A stretch of DNA of 57,357 bases from Apopatocola sp963618015 (GTDB lineage Bacteria > Bacillota > Clostridia > Oscillospirales > Oscillospiraceae). The stretch's first letter is position 1. The number at the start of each line of letters is the position of its first letter. Location: positions 1-57,357 of the forward strand of contig CAVEQS010000014.1 of NCBI GenBank assembly GCA_963618015.1. Reading direction: 5' to 3'. The position numbers and the translations under genes are program-made. The notes beneath the pieces are model-generated. The model made no database searches. It saw only the letters and a program-made list of their open reading frames with translations, and was not told the origin of the DNA. Shown here piece after piece: positions 41,821-50,242 of this stretch.

Positions 41821-43299
41821 TCACTTCGCGGCGCGGCGCTCTTCCAGCGCGGCGCACACCTCGGCGTATTTGTCCTCGTCGAGAATGTAGTGCTTCTTAT
41901 AGAGCACATAGCTCGCGTACATGAGCACAAACGGCAGCACCGTCATGCACAGCAGCAGCCCGCGGGACTGCCCCGGCTGGATGGAGGAGATGATGCCGTC
42001 GATCTGCGCAAGCTTGGCGGACTCGGTGATCTCGCCGAGGGAGGCCGCGCGCTCAAGCGCGGAGATCTGGTTCGTATACCCCGTGACGCCGAAGATGAGA
42101 TAGGTAGCGGACGTGACCGCCACGACGATGGCGGAGGCAAGCTTCGTGAAGAACGGGCGGAGAGAGGTGATGATCGCCTCGTCGCGCTCGCCGCGGAGGT
42201 ATTCGTTGTATTCCACGGTGTTGATGAGCGAGATCATCATGATGAGATAGAAGCCGTACTGACCGAGGTTTGCAACCATGTAGCCCGCGGTGAGCAGCCA
42301 GAACTTCACCATGCCGCCGGAGAGCGCCAGCCCGGAGACGATCATAACGGCGTAGCCGATAACCGAGAGCAGCATGAGCTTATCCATCATCTGCTTGCGG
42401 CGGAAGCGCTTGGCAAGCATGGGGTAGAAGATCATGAGAAGCGCCGTGGCGGCGAGGCCGACGGTGTTGAAGAGCGAGTACAGCCCGCCCTCGTACCCGA
42501 AGGCGAAGTACACATACGTGGAGCCGAGACCGCCCATGACAACGTCGTTGCCGATCTGCTGCAGCAAAAATACGAGCGAGATCCAGAGGATCTGGGGGTT
42601 GCCGGTGATGGTGTTCCAGATCTTCTTGAAGCTGACGGGCGGGACTTCCTTCGTATTGTAGTCCCGGCGCTCACGCACGCCGAAGATCGTGGCGCAGAGG
42701 AAGAGCGGTGCCAAAATGCAAATTACAAGCGCGACGCGGCCATACGCCGTTGCGGTGCTGCCGCCGAGCGCGCCGCTGCCGGTGGTGAGCATGGGGATGA
42801 GGATGGAGGCGATAACGCCGCCGATGCCGGCGAACAGGTTCGTCCGGGACGTGAGCGAATCGCGCACGTGCGGATCGGAGCTCAGCGCCGACACCATGCC
42901 CCAGTAGGAGATGTCGTGCATCGTGTAGGTGATCGAATAGAGGAAGTAGATCACGCCGAAAAAGGCGATGAAGCTCCAGCCCTGCAGGCTCGTGTTGAAC
43001 GCAAGATACACGACCACGGACGTGGAGAGGATGCCGATCACGAGCCACGGCTTGAACTTACCGTAGCGCGAGCGGGTGCGCTCGATGATGTTGCCCATGA
43101 CGGGGTCGTTGAGCGCGTCGAACACGCGCGCACCGACCATGATCGCCGTCACCGCGCCGAGCTGCGCGGCGGTGAGATGGCGCGTAAACAGGATATAGGT
43201 AAAAATGAAGTTGGTGAACAGGTTATAGATCATATCCCGTCCGACCGTGCCGAGGGGGAACATCCAGAGATTGCGCTTATCCGAGGTCACGTTTTTCAT
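41821..43299 (-). CDS. GPH-family (MelB-like) sugar:cation symporter
   Basis: 492 residues with twelve predicted helices. The N-terminal GTVGRDMIYNLFTNFIFTYIL, the ALNDPVMGNIIERTRSRYGKFKPWLVIG block (in parts) and the second-half cytoplasmic loop are diagnostic of the glycoside-pentoside-hexuronide family. It imports a sugar with Na+ or H+. It follows the SIS gene by 38 bp in an operon with mutarotase and kinase genes, so it probably brings in the sugar those enzymes use. Confidence 0.92.
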   Translation of the reverse strand: MKNVTSDKRNLWMFPLGTVGRDMIYNLFTNFIFTYILFTRHLTAAQLGAVTAIMVGARVFDALNDPVMGNIIERTRSRYGKFKPWLVIGILSTSVVVYLAFNTSLQGWSFIAFFGVIYFLYSITYTMHDISYWGMVSALSSDPHVRDSLTSRTNLFAGIGGVIASILIPMLTTGSGALGGSTATAYGRVALVICILAPLFLCATIFGVRERRDYNTKEVPPVSFKKIWNTITGNPQILWISLVFLLQQIGNDVVMGGLGSTYVYFAFGYEGGLYSLFNTVGLAATALLMIFYPMLAKRFRRKQMMDKLMLLSVIGYAVMIVSGLALSGGMVKFWLLTAGYMVANLGQYGFYLIMMISLINTVEYNEYLRGERDEAIITSLRPFFTKLASAIVVAVTSATYLIFGVTGYTNQISALERAASLGEITESAKLAQIDGIISSIQPGQSRGLLLCMTVLPFVLMYASYVLYKKHYILDEDKYAEVCAALEERRAAK

Positions 43300-43337
43300 G
43301 CCTTTTCCTCTTTCTCCCGCAGGGTATAAATCATTAT

Positions 43338-43949
43338 TCAGCGCTCGTTATCGCGGATCTTGCCAAGCGCGCCGCCCGGGTGGCGGCGGACATACTGCGC
43401 CGGGGTCTGCGCCACATCCGCCTGCAATATGGCGGAAAGCGCCTGCAAAACGAACATCTCCGCCAGAACGGAGTTGCGCGGCGCGCGGTTGAGCGGGCCG
43501 CCCTCTTCGTCCACATGCGCGAGAAGAAGCGCGTCGCTCTCCTTCGCGAGCCAGCTTTCCGCGTTGCCGGTGATGCCGATGACGCGGCAGCCGTTGTTTT
43601 TCACGGCGAGCACCGTGGCCTTGAGCTCCATCGTCTCGCCGGAGTTGGAAATGGCGATGACAACATCACCCTCCTCAAGCTGGCCGCAGGAGCCGTGCAC
43701 CGCCTCCGTGCCGTGGAGGAAGTAGGACGGCGTGCCGGTGGACGAGAGCAGGGAGGCTGCATACGCCGCCACATGGCCGGGCTTTCCGATGCCGGTCACA
43801 TGGACGCGGTGCCCCGCGGCGCGGCATTCCTCGATGAGCGCAACGGCATCCTCATACGCCTCCGGCGTCTGCTGCGCGAGAAACGCGCAAAATTCCTTCT
43901 CTGCCGACGCGGTCAGATGCGCCAGCGCGGCTTTCCCTTCGTTTTTCAT
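43338..43949 (-). CDS. SIS-domain sugar-phosphate isomerase-like protein
   Basis: 203 residues, a single SIS domain: VTGIGKPGHVAAYAASLLSSTGTPSYFLH and DVVIAISNSGETMEL (in parts) bind the sugar phosphate. It resembles the SIS half of KdsD/GutQ arabinose-5-phosphate isomerases but lacks the two C-terminal CBS domains. The start at 43949 follows GGAGGAAAAAGC and overlaps the kinase gene by 4 bp, so the kinase product is the likely substrate. Isomerase activity is inferred. Confidence 0.87.
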   Translation of the reverse strand: MKNEGKAALAHLTASAEKEFCAFLAQQTPEAYEDAVALIEECRAAGHRVHVTGIGKPGHVAAYAASLLSSTGTPSYFLHGTEAVHGSCGQLEEGDVVIAISNSGETMELKATVLAVKNNGCRVIGITGNAESWLAKESDALLLAHVDEEGGPLNRAPRNSVLAEMFVLQALSAILQADVAQTPAQYVRRHPGGALGKIRDNER

Positions 43950-44956
43950 GCTTTTTCCTCCTCCAGACGTGCCAGCAGGCCGTAATCCATATCCTCGTAT
44001 CCGCGCTCGCGCAGCAGCGCCGTTACCTCCGCAAGCGTCGGGAGGCTCGGGATGGCGCCATGGCGCGAAACGGTGATCGCTGCGGCGTGGCTCGCAAACG
44101 CCAGCGCCTGGCGCGGCGGAAGCCCCGCGCACCAGAGCGTGCTGAACGCCGCCACAAACGAGTCGCCCGCCGCCGTGGTGTCCGCCACGACGGGCATTTT
44201 TACGCTGTTGACCCGCGCAACGCCGTTTTCATTGACGGCGACCGAGCCGTTCCCGCCGAGCGTCACGATGAGGTTTTCCACGCCCTTTTCGCGGAAAATT
44301 TCCGCGACGGCGCGCAGATCGTCCTCGTTCACGCCGTTCTCGTCCACGCGGATGGGGTGCCCCGCCATGGCGGCGGCCTCGTGCTCGTTCGGGGAGAAGA
44401 ACGTGGCGCAGCGGAACAGCTCCGGCGAGACGGGCGCGGCGGGGGCGGGGTTCACCATGACCGGCACACCGGCCTCGTGCGCCCAGTTTGCCACGGCCTC
44501 GTTGATCGCCATGGGCAGTTCAAATTGCAGCATGACGAGATTGTAGTTTTTTACTTCATCTTTGATCCACGAGATCTCCTCCACGGTGATCGCGTGGTTC
44601 GCGCCGGGGCAGACGACGATGCGGTTGTGCGCGCCGGTTTCCGTGAGCTCCAGTGTGATGGCGGAAACACCGGTCGGCTTTTCGGGGTCTACGTTCACGC
44701 GCGACACGTCCACTCCGGCGGCTGCCGCCGCCGCGACGGTCTCGCGGCCATAGGCATCGTTGCCGACGCGGCCGACCATCGTGACATCCGCGCCGAGACG
44801 CGCGCACTGCACCGCCTGGTTCGCACCCTTTCCGCCCGGCGCCGTGCGGAACTCGAGACCGATCACGGTCTCGCCAGAGTTCGGCGCTTTTTTCGTAGAG
44901 GCGATGAGGTCCATGACGAAGATACCAACAACAAGAATGCGGGGCTTTCGGTTCAT
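43946..44956 (-). CDS. Ribokinase-family (PfkB) sugar kinase
   Basis: 336 residues, slightly longer than ribokinase. PfkB signatures: the GGKGANQAVQCARLGADVTMVGRVGND region, the FFSPNEHEA middle and the C-terminal DTTAAGDSFVAAF anion-hole motif with catalytic Asp. The family phosphorylates ribose, deoxyribose, fructose or similar sugars. The ATG at 44956 follows AAAAGGAAGTG. With a FucU-type mutarotase upstream and an SIS isomerase downstream, a pentose or deoxyhexose substrate is likely; the exact sugar is unknown. Confidence 0.88.
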   Translation of the reverse strand: MNRKPRILVVGIFVMDLIASTKKAPNSGETVIGLEFRTAPGGKGANQAVQCARLGADVTMVGRVGNDAYGRETVAAAAAAGVDVSRVNVDPEKPTGVSAITLELTETGAHNRIVVCPGANHAITVEEISWIKDEVKNYNLVMLQFELPMAINEAVANWAHEAGVPVMVNPAPAAPVSPELFRCATFFSPNEHEAAAMAGHPIRVDENGVNEDDLRAVAEIFREKGVENLIVTLGGNGSVAVNENGVARVNSVKMPVVADTTAAGDSFVAAFSTLWCAGLPPRQALAFASHAAAITVSRHGAIPSLPTLAEVTALLRERGYEDMDYGLLARLEEEKA

Positions 44957-45003
44957 TGCGACACTTCCTTTTGTTTTATTCTTTTCCGATGATTGCGCCG
45001 CGC

Positions 45004-45453
45004 TCAGCGCTTGACGACGCCCTTTTGCAGAATGATGTTGGCGTAAAGCGCCGTTTCGCCGGTCTGCACGATATAGCAGGCCTTTTCCGCCTTTTCGTAA
45101 AAGGCAAAGCGCTCCACATACCCCGTGCACGAGCCGCCGCGCGCGTCGTACTTTTGGATGATCTTCTCGTATTCGTCCAGAACAGGCAGCTCGAGATCGC
45201 GGTCGCACTCGGACTTTGCCATATACAGTACCGGCGTCTCGATGTGGGTATCGAGCGGCATGAGCTGCAAAATGGCGTCCAGCAGTTCCGGGATGCCGAG
45301 ACCGTCGGCGCGGATGACCTCCGCCGCACCGCGGCGGCTCACCCCGTCCGAGGGGAAGTTGCCGTCGGCAAGGACGATCGTGTCGCCGTGACCCATGGCA
45401 TAGATCGCCGCAAGCAGCTCCGGAGAAAATACCGGGGAAATGTGGTTGAGCAT
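45004..45453 (-). CDS. fucU: RbsD/FucU-family sugar mutarotase
   Basis: 149 residues. The sequence follows E. coli FucU closely in pattern: ISPVFSPELLAAIYAMGHGDTIVLADGNFP at the start, VIRADGL in the middle, and RFAFYEKAEKACYIVQTGE..LYANIILQKGV at the end (in parts). It interconverts alpha and beta anomers. It is the first gene of the sugar operon. The ATG at 45453 follows AAAGGAGGAACC. RbsD-type activity cannot be excluded, so the symbol marks the closer family. Confidence 0.82.
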   Translation of the reverse strand: MLNHISPVFSPELLAAIYAMGHGDTIVLADGNFPSDGVSRRGAAEVIRADGLGIPELLDAILQLMPLDTHIETPVLYMAKSECDRDLELPVLDEYEKIIQKYDARGGSCTGYVERFAFYEKAEKACYIVQTGETALYANIILQKGVVKR

Positions 45454-45469
45454 GGGATGGTTCCTCCTT

Positions 45470-45494
45470 TTTTGTTCCGAAATATAGAACAAAA
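45470..45494. promoter_or_regulatory. Operator candidate upstream of the sugar operon
   Basis: TTTTGTTC-N9-GAACAAAA is a perfect 8+8 bp inverted repeat 17 bp upstream of the FucU-type start codon. No regulator gene lies in the operon, so a remote repressor would be needed. I see no confident promoter hexamers around it. Confidence 0.6.
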
Positions 45495-45598
45495 TGACTA
45501 CGTTTTTCTGCACAATATCATACCGCTTTTTTCCTGCATCTGCAAGCGTTTTCCCCGTCTCCCGCATGGCAAAAACGCGGCACGCCGCGGCATGGATA

Positions 45599-45633
45599 AA
45601 AATGTCCTCCCGGGTGCTCCGGGAGGACATTTT
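45599..45633. terminator. Terminator of the flavoprotein operon
   Basis: AAAATGTCCTCCCGG / CCGGGAGGACATTTT form a 15-bp stem around GTGCT, just past the end of the reductase gene on the minus strand. Confidence 0.88.
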
Positions 45634-45652
45634 CGCTATTCTCTTATTGTGT

Positions 45653-46864
45653 TTACCGGAGCGTGCCGTTCGGCACGTCCAGCACGAGATCAGACATGGC
45701 AAAGCTGGCGCAGGGATGGATGTACCCAAACTCGATGTCTGCGCGGCGGCGGCCGTCGGTGCGCGCGGGGACGTACACGCTGCCGGAGAGCAGGCGCGAG
45801 CGGCACCAGCCGCATTCGCCGCTGCGGCAGCGCTCCGGCACGCAGATCCCGGCGCGCTCGGCCGCGACGAGCACCGGTTCGTCGGCGGAGACGGGAATTT
45901 CGTATTCCTTCCCGCACTGGATGAGCTTCAGCTTGAACGTCTTGCCGCGGATGCCGGCAGGGTAGTCCGGCTGATCCCACGGATTTTTGATCGCGCCGAA
46001 GAGCTCGCGGCGCACATACTTCCGGCGCAGGCCGAGCGGCTCGATCTGCGTATCGAGATAATTGTACATGCCCTGCGGGCCGCATAGAAAGATGCTGTAC
46101 TCCTCGCCGCCGTATTTTTTGATGAGCTCCGCGGTGATGAAGCCGTGCTCGTAGCCCGGTTTTTCCTCGTCGGAGAGGACGTGGACAACATGTACCTTAT
46201 CGCACGCCGCGGCGACTTCCTCGAGCTCCCTTTTATAGACGATGCCCGCCTCGGTGCGCGAGCCGTAAAGTATCGTGAGATCAAAGTCCTCCAATCCGTC
46301 GCGCAGCGCATAGGCCATGGCCATGAACGGCGTGATGCCGACGCCGCCGGCGAGCGCCACGACCTTCTTCGCATCGCGCAGGCGCTCATAGTAAAGCTGC
46401 CCCTGCGGCCCGGAGATCGTGAGCTTCTGTCCGACCTGCCAGGTGTCCTGCACCCAGGGGGAAACGAATCCGTTCGGATCGCGCCGCACGGCGATGTTGT
46501 ATTCGCCGCGCTTCGCCCACGCGGGGCTGCCGCTGAGCGAATAGGCGCGGGTCGTGACCGTTTCGCCGATGTGCGCCGTCACGCTCACGTACTGCCCGGC
46601 GCGAAACGGCGCGAGCGGCGCGCCGTCCTCGGACTTGAGAACGATCGTCTTGACGTCCGGGCCATTTTGCCGGATCTCCGCAACGACAACGTGCTGTGCC
46701 TCCGGGTGGCGAATCTTTGCCTTTTCGTTCGTCGTGAGCGTTTTGGGCAGAGGCGTTGCCGGGGCCGCCTGGATCGCCGCTTCGCGGACCTTGGGCATAT
46801 TCTTGAACCGGAGCATGTCGAGCGCCCCGATCAGCTTTACTTTATAGTTGCAGTTTGCCGCCAT
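45653..46864 (-). CDS. FAD/NAD(P)-binding ferredoxin-reductase-type protein with C-terminal [2Fe-2S] domain
   Basis: 403 residues. After a non-conserved 55-residue lead, an FNR-type FAD domain (RAYSLSGSPAW; FRAGQYVSV) and NAD domain (VVALAGGVGITPFMAMA; IFLCGPQGMYNYL) are followed by a plant-type [2Fe-2S] ferredoxin domain (CRSGECGWCRSRLLSG and a later C). It resembles phenol-hydroxylase-type or vanillate-type reductases that feed electrons from NAD(P)H. The ATG at 46864 is preferred, with GGAGG 10 nt upstream; it starts 5 bp after the stop of the flavoprotein gene. The two are one operon, probably repressed by the GntR protein at 48623. Confidence 0.85.
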   Translation of the reverse strand: MAANCNYKVKLIGALDMLRFKNMPKVREAAIQAAPATPLPKTLTTNEKAKIRHPEAQHVVVAEIRQNGPDVKTIVLKSEDGAPLAPFRAGQYVSVTAHIGETVTTRAYSLSGSPAWAKRGEYNIAVRRDPNGFVSPWVQDTWQVGQKLTISGPQGQLYYERLRDAKKVVALAGGVGITPFMAMAYALRDGLEDFDLTILYGSRTEAGIVYKRELEEVAAACDKVHVVHVLSDEEKPGYEHGFITAELIKKYGGEEYSIFLCGPQGMYNYLDTQIEPLGLRRKYVRRELFGAIKNPWDQPDYPAGIRGKTFKLKLIQCGKEYEIPVSADEPVLVAAERAGICVPERCRSGECGWCRSRLLSGSVYVPARTDGRRRADIEFGYIHPCASFAMSDLVLDVPNGTLR

Positions 46865-46869
46865 GTCAC

Positions 46870-48405
46870 TCAAGCCTCCTCTGCTCTCATTTCGGCAAGG
46901 GTCTTTTTCGCGAGTGTATCGCCGCTGAAGATCGCGGAGTTATAGCCGTCGCCGCGAATGGACGCCGCGCCGACGAATTTCAGCCCCTTGACCGGGAACT
47001 CGGTGCCCATCATCATCATGCGCGGCATCATGTTGTCCCAGTCCTTCAGCTCGAAGCCGTAGGCGGAGCCCTCCGGCGTGTTTACGTAGTTGCACATCGT
47101 CCACGGCGTTGCGATCTCGATCTCCTCGATGTACGGCGTGACGGTGATGCCGGTGCGCTCCTCAAAAAGCCCAATGAGCTTTTCGGCAAAGTCGGTCTTG
47201 GTTTTTACATAATCGTCCTGCTCCACGTCCGCCCAGGCGTCGGCCATGAACGTACTCGTGAGCGAGAGGACGCACGTCCCCTCCGGCGAAAACATCGGGT
47301 TCACAACGTTATAGCAGACCATGACCTGGTTGCAGTTGGTCTCCAGGCGCTTGCCGGTCTCGTATTCCTTGGCGCTGTTTGCCGAGGTCGGGAGGAAGAT
47401 CGTATAGTCGTGGATGCCGATCTCCTCCGCCGATTTATCCAGCCCGAGGTAGACAACGAACATGCGCGCCGAATAGGTGCGGGCGTTGCCGAGCTTTACC
47501 ATCCGCTCGGGGACGACCTCCGGGGGGCACATCGCAGCGTAGACCATGTTCTGGTTCATGTTGCAGAGGATGTAACGCGTTTCCACCTCGCCGCACGTCG
47601 TTTTCACGCCGCGGACGGCCTTATTTTCGTCAAAGAGGATCTCCGTGGCGGTGCAGTTCATCCACACCTCGCCGCCCATTTTCCGGAAGCATTCGAGAAG
47701 GCCGGTCGTGAGCTCGTTGCTCGTCTTGTCCGGGATCCAGGCGCCGTGGTTTACGTACAGCCAGAGCATGTTCACATATTGCAGGAACGAGAGATGATCC
47801 ATGTCCACGCCGAGATAGCCCCAGTAGGTGCCCATGATGTCCTGCGCGAGCTTCGGCATTTTCATCGCCCGGAATACCTCGTTCACCGTGTAGCTGCCGA
47901 GACGCAGGAAGTTGGGGAAGTGCTCCTGCATGTACTTCGGGTCGGTCTTTCCCGCAACGCTGAGCGAATAGTCGCCCGCCTCGTGGAACTCGGTGCCGAG
48001 GTCAAAAAGGTCCTGGATCGACTTGCGGCAGCCGGGGACAAGCCGCTCCATTTCGTTGACAAACTCCTTCACGGTGCAGGGGAGCGTCGCGTCGATGTGG
48101 GTCTTGCCGTCGGACGCGGTGGTGATGACGCGAAAGTTGTCCGGCACCATGTGCCACGGGATATCCAGCCCATACTCCTCGCACGTTTTGCGGCAGCCGC
48201 CGGGATTTTCCTTGCTGCCCCATTCGCAGATCTCGTGCAGCGCGGTTTCAAACTCAAAGCGCCCCCGGCGGAAGCTCGAAGCGCAGCCGCCCGGAAGGTT
48301 GTGCCGCTCGACAAGAAGCGTCTTTTTGCCGCCCTTCGCCATCCGGCAGGCCGCCGCGAGACCGCCGTTGCCCGCGCCGATGACTACGGCATCGTATTTT
48401 TGCAT
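46870..48405 (-). CDS. Phytoene-desaturase-like FAD-dependent oxidoreductase
   Basis: 511 residues. The N-terminus QKYDAVVIGAGNGGLAAACRMAKGGKKTLLVERHNLPGGCASSF (in parts) is the FAD loop of the CrtI / carotenoid-isomerase / amine-oxidase superfamily, and the C-terminus VKGLKFVGAASIRGDGYNSAIFSGDTLA is the matching FAD end. No other carotenoid genes are near, so the substrate is more likely a diet- or host-derived unsaturated compound, or an unknown acceptor. It is divergent from a GntR regulator with palindromes in both leaders, and is followed by an electron-supplying reductase. ATG at 48405 follows AAGGAGGACAAGACC. Confidence 0.82.
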   Translation of the reverse strand: MQKYDAVVIGAGNGGLAAACRMAKGGKKTLLVERHNLPGGCASSFRRGRFEFETALHEICEWGSKENPGGCRKTCEEYGLDIPWHMVPDNFRVITTASDGKTHIDATLPCTVKEFVNEMERLVPGCRKSIQDLFDLGTEFHEAGDYSLSVAGKTDPKYMQEHFPNFLRLGSYTVNEVFRAMKMPKLAQDIMGTYWGYLGVDMDHLSFLQYVNMLWLYVNHGAWIPDKTSNELTTGLLECFRKMGGEVWMNCTATEILFDENKAVRGVKTTCGEVETRYILCNMNQNMVYAAMCPPEVVPERMVKLGNARTYSARMFVVYLGLDKSAEEIGIHDYTIFLPTSANSAKEYETGKRLETNCNQVMVCYNVVNPMFSPEGTCVLSLTSTFMADAWADVEQDDYVKTKTDFAEKLIGLFEERTGITVTPYIEEIEIATPWTMCNYVNTPEGSAYGFELKDWDNMMPRMMMMGTEFPVKGLKFVGAASIRGDGYNSAIFSGDTLAKKTLAEMRAEEA

Positions 48406-48442
48406 GGTCTTGTCCTCCTTCAATGTTTTCGCGCTTGCTCTT

Positions 48443-48457
48443 CGTGGTATTACCACG
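48443..48457. promoter_or_regulatory. GntR operator 1 (CGTGGTATTACCACG)
   Basis: A perfect 15-bp palindrome (7+1+7) holding TGGTATTACCA, the FadR-subfamily GntR pattern TGGTNNNACCA. It lies about 10 bp downstream of the predicted start of the flavoprotein operon transcript. Confidence 0.85.
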
Positions 48458-48473
48458 CGATTCCACCTATAAG

Positions 48474-48501
48474 AATATATACCGTGCCGCCCGTTCGTCA
48501 A
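48474..48501 (-). promoter_or_regulatory. Promoter of the flavoprotein operon
   Basis: On the minus strand TTGACG (48501-48496) and TATATT (48479-48474) with a 16-bp spacer. Confidence 0.65.
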
Positions 48502-48542
48502 GCGCTGCCGGGCGATTTCATCGGTTTAGCAAAATCCGGCCG

Positions 48543-48571
48543 TTGACTTTTGCGTATAATGCGGGTAAACT
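48543..48571 (+). promoter_or_regulatory. Promoter of the gntR-type gene
   Basis: TTGACT (48543-48548) and TAAACT (48566-48571) with a 17-bp spacer, 51 bp before the ATG. Confidence 0.65.
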
Positions 48572-48583
48572 GTGGCTGAATAA

Positions 48584-48600
48584 ACGTGGTATTTCCACGT
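48584..48600. promoter_or_regulatory. GntR operator 2 (ACGTGGTATTTCCACGT)
   Basis: A near-perfect palindrome that differs from operator 1 at one base in the 15-bp core. It lies just downstream of the predicted transcript start of the regulator gene, mirroring operator 1 across the divergent region. Confidence 0.85.
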
Positions 48601-48622
48601 GCATTTGTCGGAGGAATGGACG

Positions 48623-49327
48623 ATGGGCTACAGCAAGATCGCCGCGCTTTCGCTGACAGATCTTTTCGTGCAGCAGATCGAAAATATGATCCTCTCCGGG
48701 GAGCTCGCCATCGGCGAGCGGCTGCCGCCGGCGCGGGAGCTCGCGGTGAAGATGGGCGTTTCGCGCACCGTCGTGACGGCGGGGCTGGTGGAGCTCGAAA
48801 AGCTCGGCTTTGTGGAGATCAAAGCCCGGCAGGGTGTGTACGTCTGCGATTACCGGCGGCGCGGCACGATGGAAACGCTCGTGGCGATCATGCGCTACAA
48901 CGGCGGCGCGCTGCGGCAGAACGAGGTGCGTTCCCTGCTCGAAACACGCGACGCGATGGAGAGCATGTGCATGCGTCTCGTTATCGAGCGCTCGGACGCC
49001 GCCGCGCTCGAGGCGCTCGCGCCGATCCTCGAGAGCATTCGCACCGCGCGCGACGCCGACGAGGCCGCGGAGAATGTCTTTCTCTTCCATCACGAGCTCG
49101 CGGTGCTCTCCGGCAACGTGCTCATGCCGCTTTTGTACCACTCCTTCCGCCCGCAGAGCGTGTATCTCTGGACGATCGACTGCAAGCGCGGCGGCATACA
49201 GCAAATGTATGAATCGAAGCTCTCGCTCTATACCGCCCTTCTGAACAGCGACACCGGCGAAGCCATCCGCCTTACGCACGAGCGGATTGCCCGCGCTCTC
49301 GACGCGCTGCCCCTCTTCGGGGCATAA
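48623..49327 (+). CDS. FadR-subfamily GntR regulator
   Basis: 234 residues. The N-terminal winged helix (residues 8-75) contains QIENMILSGELAIGERLPPARELAVKMGVSRTVV (in parts), typical GntR, and the C-terminal FCD domain (NEVRSLLETRDAMESMCMRLVIER; LFHHELAVLSGN) binds an organic-acid ligand. It is divergent from the two-flavoprotein operon, and two matching TGGT..ACCA palindromes sit in the intergenic region, so it very likely represses both directions until a ligand binds. ATG at 48623 follows GGAGGAATGGACG. The ligand is unknown. Confidence 0.9.
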   Translation: MGYSKIAALSLTDLFVQQIENMILSGELAIGERLPPARELAVKMGVSRTVVTAGLVELEKLGFVEIKARQGVYVCDYRRRGTMETLVAIMRYNGGALRQNEVRSLLETRDAMESMCMRLVIERSDAAALEALAPILESIRTARDADEAAENVFLFHHELAVLSGNVLMPLLYHSFRPQSVYLWTIDCKRGGIQQMYESKLSLYTALLNSDTGEAIRLTHERIARALDALPLFGA

Positions 49328-49331
49328 AAAA

Positions 49332-49368
49332 TTCCCGCTTTCCGAACGGAAAGCGGGAAGCTTTTTTT
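49332..49368. terminator. Bidirectional terminator between gntR and the PHP gene
   Basis: TTCCCGCTTTCCG / CGGAAAGCGGGAA form a 13-bp stem with A-run and T-run flanks, between converging genes. Confidence 0.88.
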
Positions 49369-50206
49369 ATCGCAGCTTTTTGAGTTCTTCGAGCACCGAG
49401 TACGGTATCGCAAGATTACCGCAGCCCGTGCCCATGGAGATGTGCGTTTTGCGGGTGCCGTGGTAGTCGCTGCCGCCGGAAACGCCCATGCCGTATTTCT
49501 CCGCGGCGCGCAGCAGCCACGCGGTCTGCTCGGCGGAGAACTCGGAGTAATACGCCTCCAGCGCCCGGATGCCGAGCGCCTTTGCCGTTTCGATCAGCTC
49601 GATGAGCTCCGGCTCGGGGTAATAGTACTGCATCGGGTGCGCGAGCACCGGCACGCCGCCCGCGGCGACGATCGTCTCCACGGCTTTCGCAATGGAGATA
49701 CGGCGCTTCGGCAGATAGTACGGCTTGCCCTCGCCGAGGTACTTTTCAAATCCTTCCTTCACGGAGGAGATGTACCCCTTGCGCATGAGATGCTCGCAGA
49801 AGTGCGGGCGGCCGAGCACCGAATCCGGGTACTCCTCGCGCAGCTGCGCGAGAGAGATATCAAACCCGTCGCGCTCGAACATCGCGGCGATCTTCTCGTT
49901 GCGCTCGTCCCGCTCGGTCTTCACCCAGTCGAGCACCGGGCGGAGCTGGGGAGCAGCAGGGTCAATGAAGTAGCCGAGGATGTGGACGTTGTTGTCGCGG
50001 TAGTCCGAGGACACCTCGATCCCCGGCACGACCTCCACGCCGAGCTCCGCCCCGGCGCGCATCGCCTCCGGCACGCCGGAAACGCTGTCGTGGTCGGTGA
50101 TGCTCACGGCGGCAAGGCCGAGAGCCGCCGCCTTTTCCACCGCGGTGCGCGGCGAGTCCGTGCCGTCCGACGCGGTGGTATGGATATGCAGGTCAATATA
50201 ACTCAT
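49367..50206 (-). CDS. PHP-domain metal-dependent phosphoesterase (RNase AM/YciV type)
   Basis: 279 residues. PHP metal motifs in order are DLHIHTTASDGT, TDHDS, PGIEVSS, and the C-terminal GSDYHG. The middle holds the family insert (VLGRPHFCEHLMRKGYI). E. coli RNase AM and its relatives process RNA 5' ends or hydrolyse 3',5'-nucleoside bisphosphates; which one this does is not known. It has no operon partner on its own strand except the DUF805 gene 37 bp upstream. Confidence 0.88.
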   Translation of the reverse strand: MSYIDLHIHTTASDGTDSPRTAVEKAAALGLAAVSITDHDSVSGVPEAMRAGAELGVEVVPGIEVSSDYRDNNVHILGYFIDPAAPQLRPVLDWVKTERDERNEKIAAMFERDGFDISLAQLREEYPDSVLGRPHFCEHLMRKGYISSVKEGFEKYLGEGKPYYLPKRRISIAKAVETIVAAGGVPVLAHPMQYYYPEPELIELIETAKALGIRALEAYYSEFSAEQTAWLLRAAEKYGMGVSGGSDYHGTRKTHISMGTGCGNLAIPYSVLEELKKLR

Positions 50207-50242
50207 GGATGAATGCGCTTCCTTTTGCGGAGAGTTTGCCCG

